Numbered from the stretch's first letter, positions 25,756 through 36,297 are shown. The stretch is 64,000 nucleotides of DNA from Runella aurantiaca (GCF_003339505.1 NZ_QPIW01000023.1:42293-106292); one strand, 5' to 3'. The notes: generated from the letters alone by a model not told the origin. Numbers and translations are program-made.

Positions 25756-26619
25756 ATGATCGGGTACAATCCTAAAGATTGGTGGAAACTGATTTTTGCT
25801 TTTCACCGCAGTGATACATTTCGCTTTTTACTGCCAGGCATTGCTGGCGTAGCCGCTTACACGGGCGTGGTGGCTTATGTTGAAAACGATGTGTTTCATG
25901 CATCTTTCAAAAATACCACGGTTGTTCACTCTTTGGTGGGTTTTGTGCTTTCGATGTTGCTCGTTTTTCGTACCAACACCGCTTACGAGCGTTGGTGGGA
26001 AGGGCGTAAATTATGGGGGAGTTTTGTTAATAATTCTCGCAATTTAGCCCTCAAATTACACGCGATTTTACCCAAAGACAGCGCCGAAAGGGAAACGTTC
26101 AGGGTGTTGATTATCAACTATATATTTGCCGCTAAAGAGCATTTACGTACGGGAGTTCATGTCAAAAAACTCGCCCAAACTGGCCCTTATGATACTGATT
26201 TCTATAAACAAAAAAAGCACGTTCCCAATCAAATTATGGGGGCTATTTATCAGGAAATCAACAACTTGTATCATAACCAAAATATTACGGGTGACCAGCT
26301 CATTGTTTTAAATTCCGAACTTCAATCATTCACCGACAATCTAGGCGGCTGTGAGCGCATCAAACGGACGCCGATTCCTTATGCTTACAGTCTCTTTTTG
26401 AAAAAAGTGATTTTTCTGTACGTTTTTACCATGCCCATCGGCTTTGTCATTGAGTTTAAGTACTGGGCCATTCCTATCGTTGCCATTATTTTCTACGTTT
26501 TTGCCAGCATTGAGGTCATTGCCGAAGAAATCGAAGATCCTTTCGGAACGGATGCCAATGATTTACCGACCGATATTATTTACGAAACCATCAAAGACAA
26601 CCTTGAAGAGATACTTTAA
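25756..26619 (+). CDS. Bestrophin-family anion channel-like protein
   Basis: A 287-residue inner-membrane protein of the bestrophin/YneE family, whose members form pentameric ion channels. The N-terminal WWKLIFAFHRSDTFRFLLPGI is followed by the hallmark SMLLVFRTNTAYERWWEGRKLWG (about residues 62-85). Later parts include a TM pair (FLYVFTMPIGFVIEFKYWAIPIVAII) and the C-terminal IEDPFGTDANDLPTD, typical of the family. Family members studied in bacteria conduct cations and those in animals chloride, so the ion here is open. It precedes pyrB, which has its own promoter. Confidence 0.88.
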   Translation: MIGYNPKDWWKLIFAFHRSDTFRFLLPGIAGVAAYTGVVAYVENDVFHASFKNTTVVHSLVGFVLSMLLVFRTNTAYERWWEGRKLWGSFVNNSRNLALKLHAILPKDSAERETFRVLIINYIFAAKEHLRTGVHVKKLAQTGPYDTDFYKQKKHVPNQIMGAIYQEINNLYHNQNITGDQLIVLNSELQSFTDNLGGCERIKRTPIPYAYSLFLKKVIFLYVFTMPIGFVIEFKYWAIPIVAIIFYVFASIEVIAEEIEDPFGTDANDLPTDIIYETIKDNLEEIL

Positions 26620-26650
26620 TTCCGTTTTTCAAGGTTTTTATGGCTTACTA

Positions 26651-26681
26651 TTTCGCAAACTTGCAGGGTTTTGTACCTTTG
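26651..26681 (+). promoter_or_regulatory. Promoter of pyrB
   Basis: TACCTTTG (26674-26681) is a perfect -7 element, with a TTTC near-match to the -33 box 19 bp upstream (26651-26654). The pyrB start codon is 25 bp downstream, giving a very short leader. Confidence 0.6.
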
Positions 26682-26706
26682 CAAAACTTTCTTAGTGCTT
26701 CTGACT

Positions 26707-27627
26707 ATGTCACAACTTTCTGTACGGCACCTTTTGGGCATCAAAAACCTCACCGAATCAGACATTTACAGTATTTTAGATACCGCTGCTCAGTTTAAAG
26801 ATGTCATCAATCGTCCCATCAAAAAAGTACCTTCGCTACGAGATGTAACCATCGCCAACGTTTTTTTTGAAAATTCTACCCGAACACGATTATCGTTTGA
26901 GCTGGCCGAAAAAAGGCTTTCCGCTGATGTCGTCAATTTTTCCGCTTCGGGCAGTTCTGTCAAGAAAGGGGAGACGCTTTTGGACACCGTTAACAACATT
27001 TTGGCGATGAAAGTCGACATGATTGTCATGCGGCACAGCAGCCCCGGAGCGCCTCATTATTTGTCCCAACGGATTCCTGCCAACGTAGTCAATGCTGGCG
27101 ACGGTACGCACGAACACCCTACGCAAGCTTTGTTGGACGCTTTTTCTATTCGAGAAAAAATTGGAGATTTGGCCGGCAAAAAAATCGCTATCATCGGGGA
27201 TATTCTGCATTCACGCGTGGCGTTGTCCAATATTTTTTGTCTTATAAAATTAGGCGCCGAGGTGCGGGTTTGTGGGCCCACAACGCTCATTCCCAAATAC
27301 ATTTCTTCATTAGGAGTACAAGTAAGTCACAACGTCAAAGAAACCCTTCAATGGTGTGACGTGGCCAACGTACTGCGTATTCAGCTAGAACGCTTACAAG
27401 TGAAATACTTCCCAAGCTTACGCGAATACTCGTTGTATTTTGGCATTAACAAAAAAATGCTGGATGAACTCGACCACGAGATTCTGCTGATGCACCCCGG
27501 GCCAATCAATCGGGGCGTGGAACTTACTTCCGACGCGGCCGATTCTCGTCAAAGCATTATCTTAAATCAGGTTGAAAACGGAGTAGCTGTAAGAATGGCG
27601 GTGCTTTATCTGTTGGCGCAACAATAG
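26707..27627 (+). CDS. pyrB: Aspartate carbamoyltransferase, catalytic subunit
   Basis: About 306 residues; transfers the carbamoyl group to aspartate in the second step of pyrimidine synthesis. The carbamoyl-phosphate site FFENSTRTRLSFE (about residues 47-59), MRHSSPGAPHY, DGTHEHPTQALLD and LLMHPGPINRGVEL are all intact. The start at 26707 (MSQLSVRHLLG) matches family N-termini; the ATG at 26671 lies upstream of or within the promoter. No pyrI is adjacent. The next pyrimidine gene in the window, the dihydroorotase-like one, is 32 kb away. Confidence 0.95.
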   Translation: MSQLSVRHLLGIKNLTESDIYSILDTAAQFKDVINRPIKKVPSLRDVTIANVFFENSTRTRLSFELAEKRLSADVVNFSASGSSVKKGETLLDTVNNILAMKVDMIVMRHSSPGAPHYLSQRIPANVVNAGDGTHEHPTQALLDAFSIREKIGDLAGKKIAIIGDILHSRVALSNIFCLIKLGAEVRVCGPTTLIPKYISSLGVQVSHNVKETLQWCDVANVLRIQLERLQVKYFPSLREYSLYFGINKKMLDELDHEILLMHPGPINRGVELTSDAADSRQSIILNQVENGVAVRMAVLYLLAQQ

Positions 27628-27650
27628 TCGTTGCAGCCCAGATAAAACCT

Positions 27651-29405
27651 ATGCGCATGAAAAAGTTCTTTTTCAGCTTTATTTGCTGCATTCTTTGGGC
27701 AAATTGGAGCTTAGCTCAGTCCAAAACCTACTGCAATCCTATCAATTTGGATTATGGTTTTACCCCCATTCCCAATTTTTCCGAAGCGGGTCGTCATCGC
27801 GCGACCGCCGACCCGCTGATTGTCAATTTCAAAGGGAAATACTTCTTGTTTTCTACCAATCAATGGGGCTATTGGTGGAGTGATGATTTGTCAAAATGGA
27901 ATTTTGTAAGTCGAAAATTCCTGTTGCCACACAACAAAGTCTACGACGAACTCTGTGCGCCAGCCGCTTGGGTCATGGGCGACACACTGTACGTGATTGG
28001 CTCTACGCACACCAAAGAGTTTGCCATTTGGAAAAGCACAAATCCGACCGTTGACGATTGGAAAATTGCCGTGCCAGCATTTGAAGGTGCCGCATGGGAC
28101 CCTGCATTTTTGTACGATGACGATAAGCGGCTCTATTTATACTACGGCTCCAGCAATACATATCCGCTTTATGGGTGGGAAATCAATCCTAAAACATTAC
28201 AACCCATCGGAGAACGAAAAGAATTGGTTCGCCTCCATGATGACCAACACGGTTGGGAACGTTTTGGCGATTACAACGACAATATTTTTCTAAAACCCTT
28301 CATCGAAGGCGCTTGGGTTGATAAACATAACGGTAAATACTACTTTCAATACGGTGCGCCGGGTACGGAATTCAACGGCTATGCCGACGGGGTGTACGTT
28401 TCAGATAACCCCCTTGGACCTTTTACGTATCAAAAACATAATCCATTTTGTTACAAACCGGGCGGTTTCATCAGAGGCGCTGGCCACGGAGGTTGTTTTA
28501 AAGACAATTTTGAAAACTGGTGGCACATTACGACGGGTGTAGTGACGGTTAAAAATAACTTCGAACGACGTTTGGTTTTGTTTCCAACGGGTTTTGATAA
28601 AGAGGGTATTATGTATTCCAACACGACATTCGGCGATTACCCGCACACCTTGCCCAATGGTAAGGCCGACCACTTAAAAAGCCGCTTTACAGGTTGGATG
28701 TTGCTCAATTATAATAAGCCGGTGCAGGTATCCTCTTCATTGAGCGGCTTTGCGGCCAATTACGCCGTTGATGAAGACATCAAGACCTATTGGAGCGCTG
28801 CTACCACCAACAAAGGAGAATGGATTCAGAGCGATTTGGGCGCTATTTCTACCGTCAATGCCATTCAAATCAACTACGCCGATCAGGATGTAGATTCTAT
28901 GTATCTTGGCAAATTCACCAACATTTATCATCAATATCGGCTTTGGCACTCATTAGACGGCAAAAAATGGCAAATTTTGGTTGATAAAAGCCAAAATCGT
29001 ACCGATGTTCCGCATGATTATGTGGAATTGCCGAAGCCCGTTGAAACCCGTTTTATCAAACTGGAAAATATTCACATGGCCACGGGCAAATTTGCCATCA
29101 GTGGGTTGCGCGTATTTGGGAAAGGCAAAGGAAATGTACCAAAATCAGTAAAAGGATTTATTGTATTGCGGCAGGAAGATGACAAACGGAATGCGTGGCT
29201 TAAATGGTATCCAGAAAGCGGCGCGCAGGGATATAACATTCACTTTGGCATTGCGCCCGATAAACTGTACAGCAGCATTATGGTGTACGGCAAAAACGAG
29301 CATTACTTAAAAGCAATGGATAAGAATACGACGTACTACTTTTCAATTGAGCCTTTTAATGAAAATGGCGTAGGTCAGAGAACAGAAGTGATCAAGGTAG
29401 AATAA
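27651..29405 (+). CDS. Secreted GH43-family glycoside hydrolase with discoidin and Fn3-like domains
   Basis: 584 residues. The signal peptide is MRMKKFFFSFICCILWANWSLAQ. A GH43-type five-bladed propeller spans about 30-340: the base Asp in HRATADPLIV, a second Asp in AAWDPAFLYDDD, and the acid region FIEGAWVDKHNGKYYF. A discoidin/F5-8C carbohydrate-binding domain follows (about 360-480; AVDEDIKTYWSAATTNKGEWIQSDLG). The tail resembles fibronectin III (YNIHFGIAPDKLY). The likely role is trimming arabinose, xylose or galactose from plant or algal polysaccharide in the periplasm or outside the cell. No SusC/D pair is adjacent, so it is not in a classical utilisation locus. Confidence 0.85.
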   Translation: MRMKKFFFSFICCILWANWSLAQSKTYCNPINLDYGFTPIPNFSEAGRHRATADPLIVNFKGKYFLFSTNQWGYWWSDDLSKWNFVSRKFLLPHNKVYDELCAPAAWVMGDTLYVIGSTHTKEFAIWKSTNPTVDDWKIAVPAFEGAAWDPAFLYDDDKRLYLYYGSSNTYPLYGWEINPKTLQPIGERKELVRLHDDQHGWERFGDYNDNIFLKPFIEGAWVDKHNGKYYFQYGAPGTEFNGYADGVYVSDNPLGPFTYQKHNPFCYKPGGFIRGAGHGGCFKDNFENWWHITTGVVTVKNNFERRLVLFPTGFDKEGIMYSNTTFGDYPHTLPNGKADHLKSRFTGWMLLNYNKPVQVSSSLSGFAANYAVDEDIKTYWSAATTNKGEWIQSDLGAISTVNAIQINYADQDVDSMYLGKFTNIYHQYRLWHSLDGKKWQILVDKSQNRTDVPHDYVELPKPVETRFIKLENIHMATGKFAISGLRVFGKGKGNVPKSVKGFIVLRQEDDKRNAWLKWYPESGAQGYNIHFGIAPDKLYSSIMVYGKNEHYLKAMDKNTTYYFSIEPFNENGVGQRTEVIKVE

Positions 29406-29418
29406 TCTGTTTTTGAAA

Positions 29419-29451
29419 AGACTTGGAAAGTTTTAAAAACTTTCCAAGTCT
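29419..29451. terminator. Bidirectional terminator between the GH43 gene and ppc
   Basis: The arms at 29419-29433 and 29437-29451 are perfect 15-bp complements (AGACTTGGAAAGTTT and its reverse) with a 3-nt loop, followed by a short T-run. It sits between two convergent stops, 13 bp from each. Confidence 0.85.
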
Positions 29452-29463
29452 GCTTTTTGCTGT

Positions 29464-32037
29464 TTATGCCGAATTCCGTGCGGCATTGATGATTCCAAAC
29501 ATGGCACGCATCACCAACTTGCTGTAAACATCCACTTCTGCCGCAGGCAAATCTGCCGACTGAAGCTTTTGGAGCGCATATTGTTGAATCGTCATTAGTG
29601 GTAACACAATACGCTCACGTACAATGATGGACTCTTTTGTCACTGGATTTTGATTCATTAATTCTTTTTCGCCCGAAAACTCCAGCATTAAATTGATGCT
29701 TCGCTCGTATTCTTCAAACATCATGTTCCAGAGCGTACTAAATTCAGGGTTTTCCTTGAGGTATTTTGTAGCTGGATAATACGCCTTCATCAATGACTGC
29801 ATGGAGTTTTCAACGAGTGTACGTACAAACAGTGAACGCTTGTACAACTTCTTCAACGCATCCATTTTGCCGTTTTTCTTCAATGTTTCGAGGGCAGAAC
29901 CAAATCCGTAAAAACCTGGAACATTTTGCTTCATTTGCGCCCACGAACCTACAAACGGAATAGCCCTTAAATCCTCAAATTTGAGTCCACCGCCACTGCC
30001 GCGCTTATCGGGGCGACTCCCGATTTTGGTTTGTCCGTAAAAACGAAGCGGTGTAATTTTCTCCAAGTACGGCACAAACGTCTTATGATTTTTTAGTCCT
30101 AAATAGGCCTCATACGCCACGTTAGCCAGTTCTTCCATTAGGGCCTTGTCGGCATCAGAAAGCTGGTCTTTGGTATTTTTAGCCATAAAAAGGTGATTTT
30201 CAAGCCCCGCCGTAAACAACCGCTCCAGGTTGTACATAGCCGTTGGAACAGTTCCATAATTTGAACTAATGGTTTGTCCCTGAACGGTCAGCTGAATTTC
30301 TTTGTCTTCTATGTCTTTGCCCAACGAGGCATAGAAGGCGTGGTTGTTTCCACCCCCACGACCTGGAGGGCCTCCGCGACCGTCGAAGAAGGTGACCTTG
30401 ACGTCGTATTCGCGCGAGATTTTCGTCAATTGTTCTTTGGCCGTAAAAATTGACCAGTTAGCGCGAAGGTAGCCTCCGTCTTTGGTTCCGTCCGAAAATC
30501 CAACCATAATGGTTTGCTGATTTCCGCGTCTAGCCAAGTGTTCACGGTAATATTTGTTCTCGAACAATTGCTTCATTACATCGGCCGCACCCGCCAAATC
30601 ATCGACGGTTTCAAACAACGGAACAATGTCAACGCCGATTTCGGTCGTTTTCCAGACGTTTTTCATCAACGCCAATACTTCTACCACGTTTAAGGCACTG
30701 GCGCAGTTACTGATTACATAACGATGTGCGCCTGATTCTCCGTTGCGGCGTTGTATTTCACGAATCGCCAACATCGAACCGTAAATATCCTGCGTGATAG
30801 GGTCATGGAAATCTGTTTCTGTCAACTCGACCTGCAACGAAAGCAAAAAGTCTATTTTACGTTTTTCGTCCCAGCTTTGATAGTCGGTATACGTAAATAC
30901 GGGTACCTGTTTCTCAATTTTGGTCAATACTTCTTCCCACGCCAAAGAATGTTTTGGGCTTACTTGACGAATATCTAAACTCGCAAAAAAGAACCCGAAC
31001 AGTTTAATTTTTAGAATGGTATCATCCAGCGAATCCACAAAAAAGCTATCGTGATGTTTTACCAGAACCTCTCTGGCCTGTTGTAAATCACTGAGCAATT
31101 CTTCGGCGGTGGCATAATGTTCCTGCTCAGGATAATAGATAGCATTATTGACTTTTCTCTCTGCGGTAGCAATAAAATCTTCCACACCATCAAAAGTTAA
31201 CCGGCGCTTTAGGTATTTTATATCGCGCCAATAACATTTAAGCAGAATCTGACGTAAGCGATCGGCTACTTGCAAGGTCACATCAGAAGTGACAAACGGG
31301 TTGCCATCTCGGTCTCCACCCGGCCAAAAGCCTAATCGGAAAAGCTCAGTGTGCTGCCATTTATTGATGGGAAAATTAAGCCCTTTCAATAATTTTTTCA
31401 TAATGGCGGGAATCGCTTCGTAGAACACATTCTCCAAAAACCATCCCAAAGTCAAGGCTTCATCAAATGGCGTCGGCTTATTTTTATTGATAAACCCTGT
31501 CTTGCCTAATTGAAGGAGCAAATTATTGACCGTTACGAAATCATTGTCCTTGATGGCTTCCTCTAAATCGGTAATGATACCCAATACTTTTCCCGGATAA
31601 AATTGGGTAGGGTGGGCCGTCAAAACGATTCTCACGCAAAAATCATCCAATTTTTTGAGCAGTTTTTCACGCAGGTCATCACTGTCTACGCGGTTCAGAA
31701 GTTGCGTAATGGAGCCTGGGCCATTCAAATCATGCGTTTGGTCAAAACCAGCATCTTCTACTGAATCAAACAAAACTACCTGGCGCTCAATGAATTTGAT
31801 AAAATTGAAAAGCATATCTCGCCTTTCGTGCTCGGTAGCGTGTTCGGTGTATTCTTCAAAAAAAGACTCAATGATTTGTTGCGGACTGTTTCCTGCTTCA
31901 AATCCCTCTTCGCTGGCCTGCACAAGCAGTGGTAAGAGTGTTCCTGTTCGAAAAATGTCATGAAACGGTAGACTCAGGAACAAGCTGTTGAAGATATTAT
32001 ACTTCGTTACAACAGCGTCTTGATAAACGTTTGGCAT
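29464..32037 (-). CDS. ppc: Phosphoenolpyruvate carboxylase
   Basis: 857 residues. The enzyme makes oxaloacetate from PEP and bicarbonate to refill the TCA cycle. Catalytic motifs are present: VLTAHPTQFYPGKVL (His at about 140), GFWPGGDRDGNPFV, VGFSDGTKDGGYLRANW, FFDGRGGPPGRGGG (glycine-rich loop) and TISSNYGTV. It is slightly short for the family. The C-terminus reads INAARNSA and lacks the usual (Q)NTG ending that reaches the active site in many PEPCs; the Bacteroidota branch often differs there. Monocistronic. Confidence 0.94.
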   Translation of the reverse strand: MPNVYQDAVVTKYNIFNSLFLSLPFHDIFRTGTLLPLLVQASEEGFEAGNSPQQIIESFFEEYTEHATEHERRDMLFNFIKFIERQVVLFDSVEDAGFDQTHDLNGPGSITQLLNRVDSDDLREKLLKKLDDFCVRIVLTAHPTQFYPGKVLGIITDLEEAIKDNDFVTVNNLLLQLGKTGFINKNKPTPFDEALTLGWFLENVFYEAIPAIMKKLLKGLNFPINKWQHTELFRLGFWPGGDRDGNPFVTSDVTLQVADRLRQILLKCYWRDIKYLKRRLTFDGVEDFIATAERKVNNAIYYPEQEHYATAEELLSDLQQAREVLVKHHDSFFVDSLDDTILKIKLFGFFFASLDIRQVSPKHSLAWEEVLTKIEKQVPVFTYTDYQSWDEKRKIDFLLSLQVELTETDFHDPITQDIYGSMLAIREIQRRNGESGAHRYVISNCASALNVVEVLALMKNVWKTTEIGVDIVPLFETVDDLAGAADVMKQLFENKYYREHLARRGNQQTIMVGFSDGTKDGGYLRANWSIFTAKEQLTKISREYDVKVTFFDGRGGPPGRGGGNNHAFYASLGKDIEDKEIQLTVQGQTISSNYGTVPTAMYNLERLFTAGLENHLFMAKNTKDQLSDADKALMEELANVAYEAYLGLKNHKTFVPYLEKITPLRFYGQTKIGSRPDKRGSGGGLKFEDLRAIPFVGSWAQMKQNVPGFYGFGSALETLKKNGKMDALKKLYKRSLFVRTLVENSMQSLMKAYYPATKYLKENPEFSTLWNMMFEEYERSINLMLEFSGEKELMNQNPVTKESIIVRERIVLPLMTIQQYALQKLQSADLPAAEVDVYSKLVMRAMFGIINAARNSA

Positions 32038-32247
32038 TGTGGGTTATTTATTAAGGTGGGTAATGAGAAGCGAAGAAAGAAAAAAAATTGTACATTTTCA
32101 AGAAAACACCTTAAATATCACTCAGTTATTTATAATTAACCAGTATTGGCGTGACTTTCAGTCCAAAATTGCTTCCAAATAACAAATCAGGAGAATGTTC
32201 AGGCATTGAGTTCTATTCAATTCCTTTCATCCACAATTTGTTAGCTT

Positions 32248-34362
32248 ATGGCCCTATCTTTAACCAATAGATTGTTTGTAAGCTATTTATGTATGCCAAT
32301 TGTTAGCATACTCTTTTTCATTTATTCAACATCTCAAACACAGGCCCAAGAGTTTAGGCGCCGAGAAATCGACCCTAATTCAGTGGTTCAAAATTTGCTT
32401 CCGATTCAGTCAGAAGACCTAAACTACAATGAAGTATACGAAAATCTGATTCAACTATATACCACTCCGCTTGACCTTAATACCTGCACCAGAGACGACT
32501 TAGCCTCGACTTATCTTCTTAACGAACGTCAACTCAATAGCTTTTTTACCTATCGTGAACAATTAGGGAAATTGGTCTCCATTTATGAGTTGCAAGCCAT
32601 TCCTACATTCGACTTGCCCACGATTTATAAAATACTGCCCTTTGTTACCGTTATTCCTGAAAATAAATTGTTATGGAACGATTTGACGAATCCAACCGAC
32701 CACTATATTTTAATTAGAACCGAACAATCATTGGAACAGAAACGGGGGTTTACCAACGATGTACCAATATCGCGAGATGGGGTGCCGCAACGCTTTGAAG
32801 GAAGTTCTACACAATGGTATGCTCGGTATCGTTATAGCAAAAGCAGAAATTTTAGCCTTGGTTTTACCATTGAGAAAGATGAAGGTGAAGCCTTTCGGTG
32901 GCAACCTTCTCAACACCGTTACGGGCCAGATTTTATCTCTTTTCATGCACAAATACAAAACAGAGGACGTATCAAAAACCTAGTTTTCGGTGATTATCAA
33001 CTCCAAATCGGCCAAGGACTGATTTTCTCAGCGGGTTTTTCTTTGGGAAAAGGCATGGAAACTGTTTATACCATTCGCCGACCCACCACAGGCGCACGAC
33101 CCTATTCTTCCGTTACAGAATCAGGTTTTTTTCGCGGTACTTCCATCACGTACACATTGAATAAACGGCTTCAATTAACGGCTTTGTATTCGAGAGTACG
33201 TCGAAGCGGCAGCGTTAGTATTTCCAACGACTTGACGGGCGAGGAGGTAATCAGTACCTTACAAACAGATGGTTTACACCGTATTCCAAATGAGTTGGCT
33301 ATCCGCGCAAATGTCGTTGAACAAAATGCTGGAGCCCATTTACTGTATAAATTTGCACGCGGTGAAATAGGCGGTACCATGCTTTATACCCACTTCAGCC
33401 AACCGCTTCAACGTGCTGTGGCTGTGCGAAATGAGTATGAATTTACAGGTATACAGAATCTATTGACTGGTGTTCACGGCAACTATCTTTGGCACAATTA
33501 TAATCTTTTTGCCGAGGTTGCACGTTCGCAAAGCGGCGGGGTAGGGGCAGTTGCAGGGCTTCTGGCTAGTATCAGCAAACGTTGGGATGCGACATTTTTA
33601 TTTCGACATTTTGATAAAAGCTTTCATAGCTTCTATTCAAACGCGTTTAGTGAAAGTAGCCGTAACAGCAACGAAACTGGCGTGTATATTGGCGGTAAGT
33701 ATACGATTCATAAGAAACTAAAAGCAGGAGCTTATGTTGATGGATATCGATTTCCATGGTTTCGTTATTTAGTAGATAAGAAACCCACCTATGGTTATGA
33801 TTTTTTAGTGCAAGGTACGTGGACTCCCAACAAAAAATGGGCTTTTTACGCTATTTATCGACAAGAACAAAAGGAACACAATATTGCCTCTAAACTATCA
33901 AAACAAAAATTCGTAACCAACACTAATCGACATCAGCTTATCTTGAATACTGAGTACAATGCCTCTAAAATTTGGTCTTTTCGAACCCGTCTTCAAGGAA
34001 GCACATTTGCCTACAAAGATTTCAAAGTAGACAAAGGCTGGATGATGATACAAGAGATAAACGCTGATTTCGGCAAGATTTCGGCCCTCCTTCGATGTTC
34101 AATTTTTAATACCGATAGCTATGATTCGAGGCAATATGCCGTTGAGCGTGACGTACTTTATGCCGTTTCTATGCCCGCTTATTATGACTATGGCTTTCGT
34201 AATTTTCTTCTCATTCGATATACTCCGCACACTCGCACCGATATTTGGGTTCGATTTGCACGTACCGATATGCCCAATCAAAAAACACTAAGTTCTTATG
34301 TTGATGAAATCGATGCTTCCCATCGTTCTGAACTAAAATTACAGGTCAGGCATCGCTTTTAA
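32248..34362 (+). CDS. Helix-hairpin-helix outer-membrane beta-barrel protein
   Basis: 704 residues of a Bacteroidota-specific type. The signal sequence ends around QTQAQ (residue 34). It is followed by a ComEA-like HhH region (about 75-130; TPLDLNTCTRDDLASTYLL, LNSFFTYREQLGKLVSIYEL). The rest (about 160-704) is rich in alternating aromatic/polar strands, e.g. WYARYRYSKSRNFSLGFTIE and LLIRYTPHTRTDIWVRFART, and ends SELKLQVRHRF, an outer-membrane barrel terminus with final Phe. The HhH part may bind DNA, but its role in this class is unknown. Confidence 0.8.
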   Translation: MALSLTNRLFVSYLCMPIVSILFFIYSTSQTQAQEFRRREIDPNSVVQNLLPIQSEDLNYNEVYENLIQLYTTPLDLNTCTRDDLASTYLLNERQLNSFFTYREQLGKLVSIYELQAIPTFDLPTIYKILPFVTVIPENKLLWNDLTNPTDHYILIRTEQSLEQKRGFTNDVPISRDGVPQRFEGSSTQWYARYRYSKSRNFSLGFTIEKDEGEAFRWQPSQHRYGPDFISFHAQIQNRGRIKNLVFGDYQLQIGQGLIFSAGFSLGKGMETVYTIRRPTTGARPYSSVTESGFFRGTSITYTLNKRLQLTALYSRVRRSGSVSISNDLTGEEVISTLQTDGLHRIPNELAIRANVVEQNAGAHLLYKFARGEIGGTMLYTHFSQPLQRAVAVRNEYEFTGIQNLLTGVHGNYLWHNYNLFAEVARSQSGGVGAVAGLLASISKRWDATFLFRHFDKSFHSFYSNAFSESSRNSNETGVYIGGKYTIHKKLKAGAYVDGYRFPWFRYLVDKKPTYGYDFLVQGTWTPNKKWAFYAIYRQEQKEHNIASKLSKQKFVTNTNRHQLILNTEYNASKIWSFRTRLQGSTFAYKDFKVDKGWMMIQEINADFGKISALLRCSIFNTDSYDSRQYAVERDVLYAVSMPAYYDYGFRNFLLIRYTPHTRTDIWVRFARTDMPNQKTLSSYVDEIDASHRSELKLQVRHRF

Positions 34363-34466
34363 AAAAGCAATCTGGTATATACTTCAAGATTGGCATAACT
34401 TTTGATAGACCCTTTTCGCTAAGGTTATAAACCTAAGTACTTGTTTGTCATTAGTTTCCCACTTAT

Positions 34467-34982
34467 ATGAAGCATATATATAAATTTGGAGTTTTAACAT
34501 TAACCATTTCTGTTTCTTTAGCATGGGTTCTTAATTGTACCAGTTTTAATGAAGTACAGCCCCCCCCTCAACTCGCCAATTTCGATAACTTCAATATTAT
34601 TACCTCTGAGTGGGTTGCTGCCGACCAATGGGTTGCCACCAGTGTTTTTGGCCTTCCTGCAAGAGCCTGTGAAATGAATCAATACCGACTCACAAATGAT
34701 TTATTAGAGAAGAGTCAATTATATGTCTATTCAAAAATTGGTGATAACATCCGCCCTTTACCATTTACGACCAACACTTCAACGGCCGAAATACGCTATG
34801 ATTACACCGTTCCTAAATCCTCCCAACTACGTATAGTAACGATTGGGCTGAAAGGGAAATTTACGCCTGCAGAAGAACAAAAATACCGTTATGTGCTGAT
34901 TCCTAATTCATTAGCAAAGAAAATACCTGTAAATATGGGAAACTACGACGAAGTTAAGTGGGCTTTTCATTTAAATGATTAA
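34467..34982 (+). CDS. Hypothetical secreted protein, probable lipoprotein
   Basis: 171 residues without a family I recognise. The N-terminus MKHIYKFGVLTLTISVSLAWVLNC looks like a lipoprotein signal, with Cys24 after a loose lipobox (VLNC). The mature part begins with a Pro-rich linker (EVQPPPQL) and then a compact beta-rich region of about 120 residues containing two Trp-rich stretches (SEWVAADQWVATSVF). It is 104 bp downstream of the HhH barrel gene on the same strand and 100 bp before mraY, so it may share a transcript with the barrel gene. Confidence 0.6.
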   Translation: MKHIYKFGVLTLTISVSLAWVLNCTSFNEVQPPPQLANFDNFNIITSEWVAADQWVATSVFGLPARACEMNQYRLTNDLLEKSQLYVYSKIGDNIRPLPFTTNTSTAEIRYDYTVPKSSQLRIVTIGLKGKFTPAEEQKYRYVLIPNSLAKKIPVNMGNYDEVKWAFHLND

Positions 34983-35082
34983 TTCCACATTCTTTTTTTA
35001 GAATTTTAGTAAAATTGCCTATACTTGCCACCAACGTGCCACGTATGGGCAATTTTGGCTTTATGCCTAACCAAATTCTATC

Positions 35083-36297
35083 ATGCTTTACTACCTATTT
35101 TCTTATTTAGACAAAGAATTCAACTTCCCAGGTGCAGGAGTTTTCCAATATATTTCATTCAGAGCCCTTGGGGCCACCATCACCTCATTATTGATTGCCG
35201 CGATTTTTGGGGGGCGAATCATTAATTTTCTCCGCAACCAACAAATTGGGGAAACAATTCGCGATTTGGGCCTTCAAGGTCAGATGGAAAAGAAAGGGAC
35301 TCCTACCATGGGCGGGTTTATTATCTTGGCTTCCTTGCTTATTCCTGCCTTATTGTTTGCCAAATTGTCCAATGTATATATTGTTCTCCTGCTGATTACA
35401 GCCGTTTGGACAGGCCTTATTGGTTTCTTGGACGATTACATAAAGAAGTTTAAAAACAATAAAGAGGGGTTACAAGGCAAGTTTAAAGTTGTGGGTCAGG
35501 TAGGATTGGGACTAATTGTTGGGATAACGTTGTCTTTCAATCAACACGTCAAAATTAGGCAATACGATAAGCCACTTATCAGTTCGGCTATTGGTGAAGT
35601 ACAGCGTTATACCGATGTCATCAATCCGACAATCACTACTTTGCCCTTTATAAAAAACAATGAATTTGATTACTCCTCACTATTATTCGGCTTATTACCA
35701 GATAGTTATACATGGATAATTTATACCATTGTAGCTGTTTTTATCATTACAGCGGTATCAAATGGGGCCAATATTACGGATGGAATTGATGGTTTGGCCG
35801 CTGGAACATCCATCATTATTGCCCTGACACTTGGAGTTTTAGCCTACATCTCTGGAAACGCCAAATTCTCGCAGTATCTCAACATCATGTATATTCCCAA
35901 TTCTGGTGAGCTGGTTATATTTATTGCGGCTTTTGTAGGTGCTTGCGTGGGTTTTTTGTGGTATAATTCTTACCCTGCGCAAGTTTTTATGGGAGATACG
36001 GGTAGTTTGATGCTTGGGGGCGTGATTGCGGTTATATCGCTGGCTGTGCGCAAGGAATTATTGATTCCTATCATGTGCGGCATTTTTCTGGTCGAACTTG
36101 TCTCCGTTATTTTACAAGTCAGTTATTTTAAGTATACCAAGAAGAAATTCGGAGAAGGCAAGCGTATTTTTCTAATGTCACCTTTGCACCATCATTTTCA
36201 GAAGAAAGGTTATCATGAAGCCAAAATTGTGGCCCGTTTTTGGATTGTGGGTATTATTCTGGCTATTGCTACGTTAGTTACCTTGAAATTAAGATAA
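35083..36297 (+). CDS. mraY: Phospho-N-acetylmuramoyl-pentapeptide-transferase
   Basis: 404 residues with about 10 TM helices. It transfers phospho-MurNAc-pentapeptide to undecaprenyl phosphate to make lipid I. Motifs are [13 protein letters not shown] (about residue 70), FLDDYIKK with the DD metal/catalytic pair, [25 protein letters not shown], and the HHH loop [11 protein letters not shown]. It is somewhat long, as is usual in Bacteroidota (insert around residues 155-200). It is unusual in standing alone: the murD-to-ftsZ cluster is about 10-19 kb away on the opposite strand. Confidence 0.95.
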   Translation: MLYYLFSYLDKEFNFPGAGVFQYISFRALGATITSLLIAAIFGGRIINFLRNQQIGETIRDLGLQGQMEKKGTPTMGGFIILASLLIPALLFAKLSNVYIVLLLITAVWTGLIGFLDDYIKKFKNNKEGLQGKFKVVGQVGLGLIVGITLSFNQHVKIRQYDKPLISSAIGEVQRYTDVINPTITTLPFIKNNEFDYSSLLFGLLPDSYTWIIYTIVAVFIITAVSNGANITDGIDGLAAGTSIIIALTLGVLAYISGNAKFSQYLNIMYIPNSGELVIFIAAFVGACVGFLWYNSYPAQVFMGDTGSLMLGGVIAVISLAVRKELLIPIMCGIFLVELVSVILQVSYFKYTKKKFGEGKRIFLMSPLHHHFQKKGYHEAKIVARFWIVGIILAIATLVTLKLR

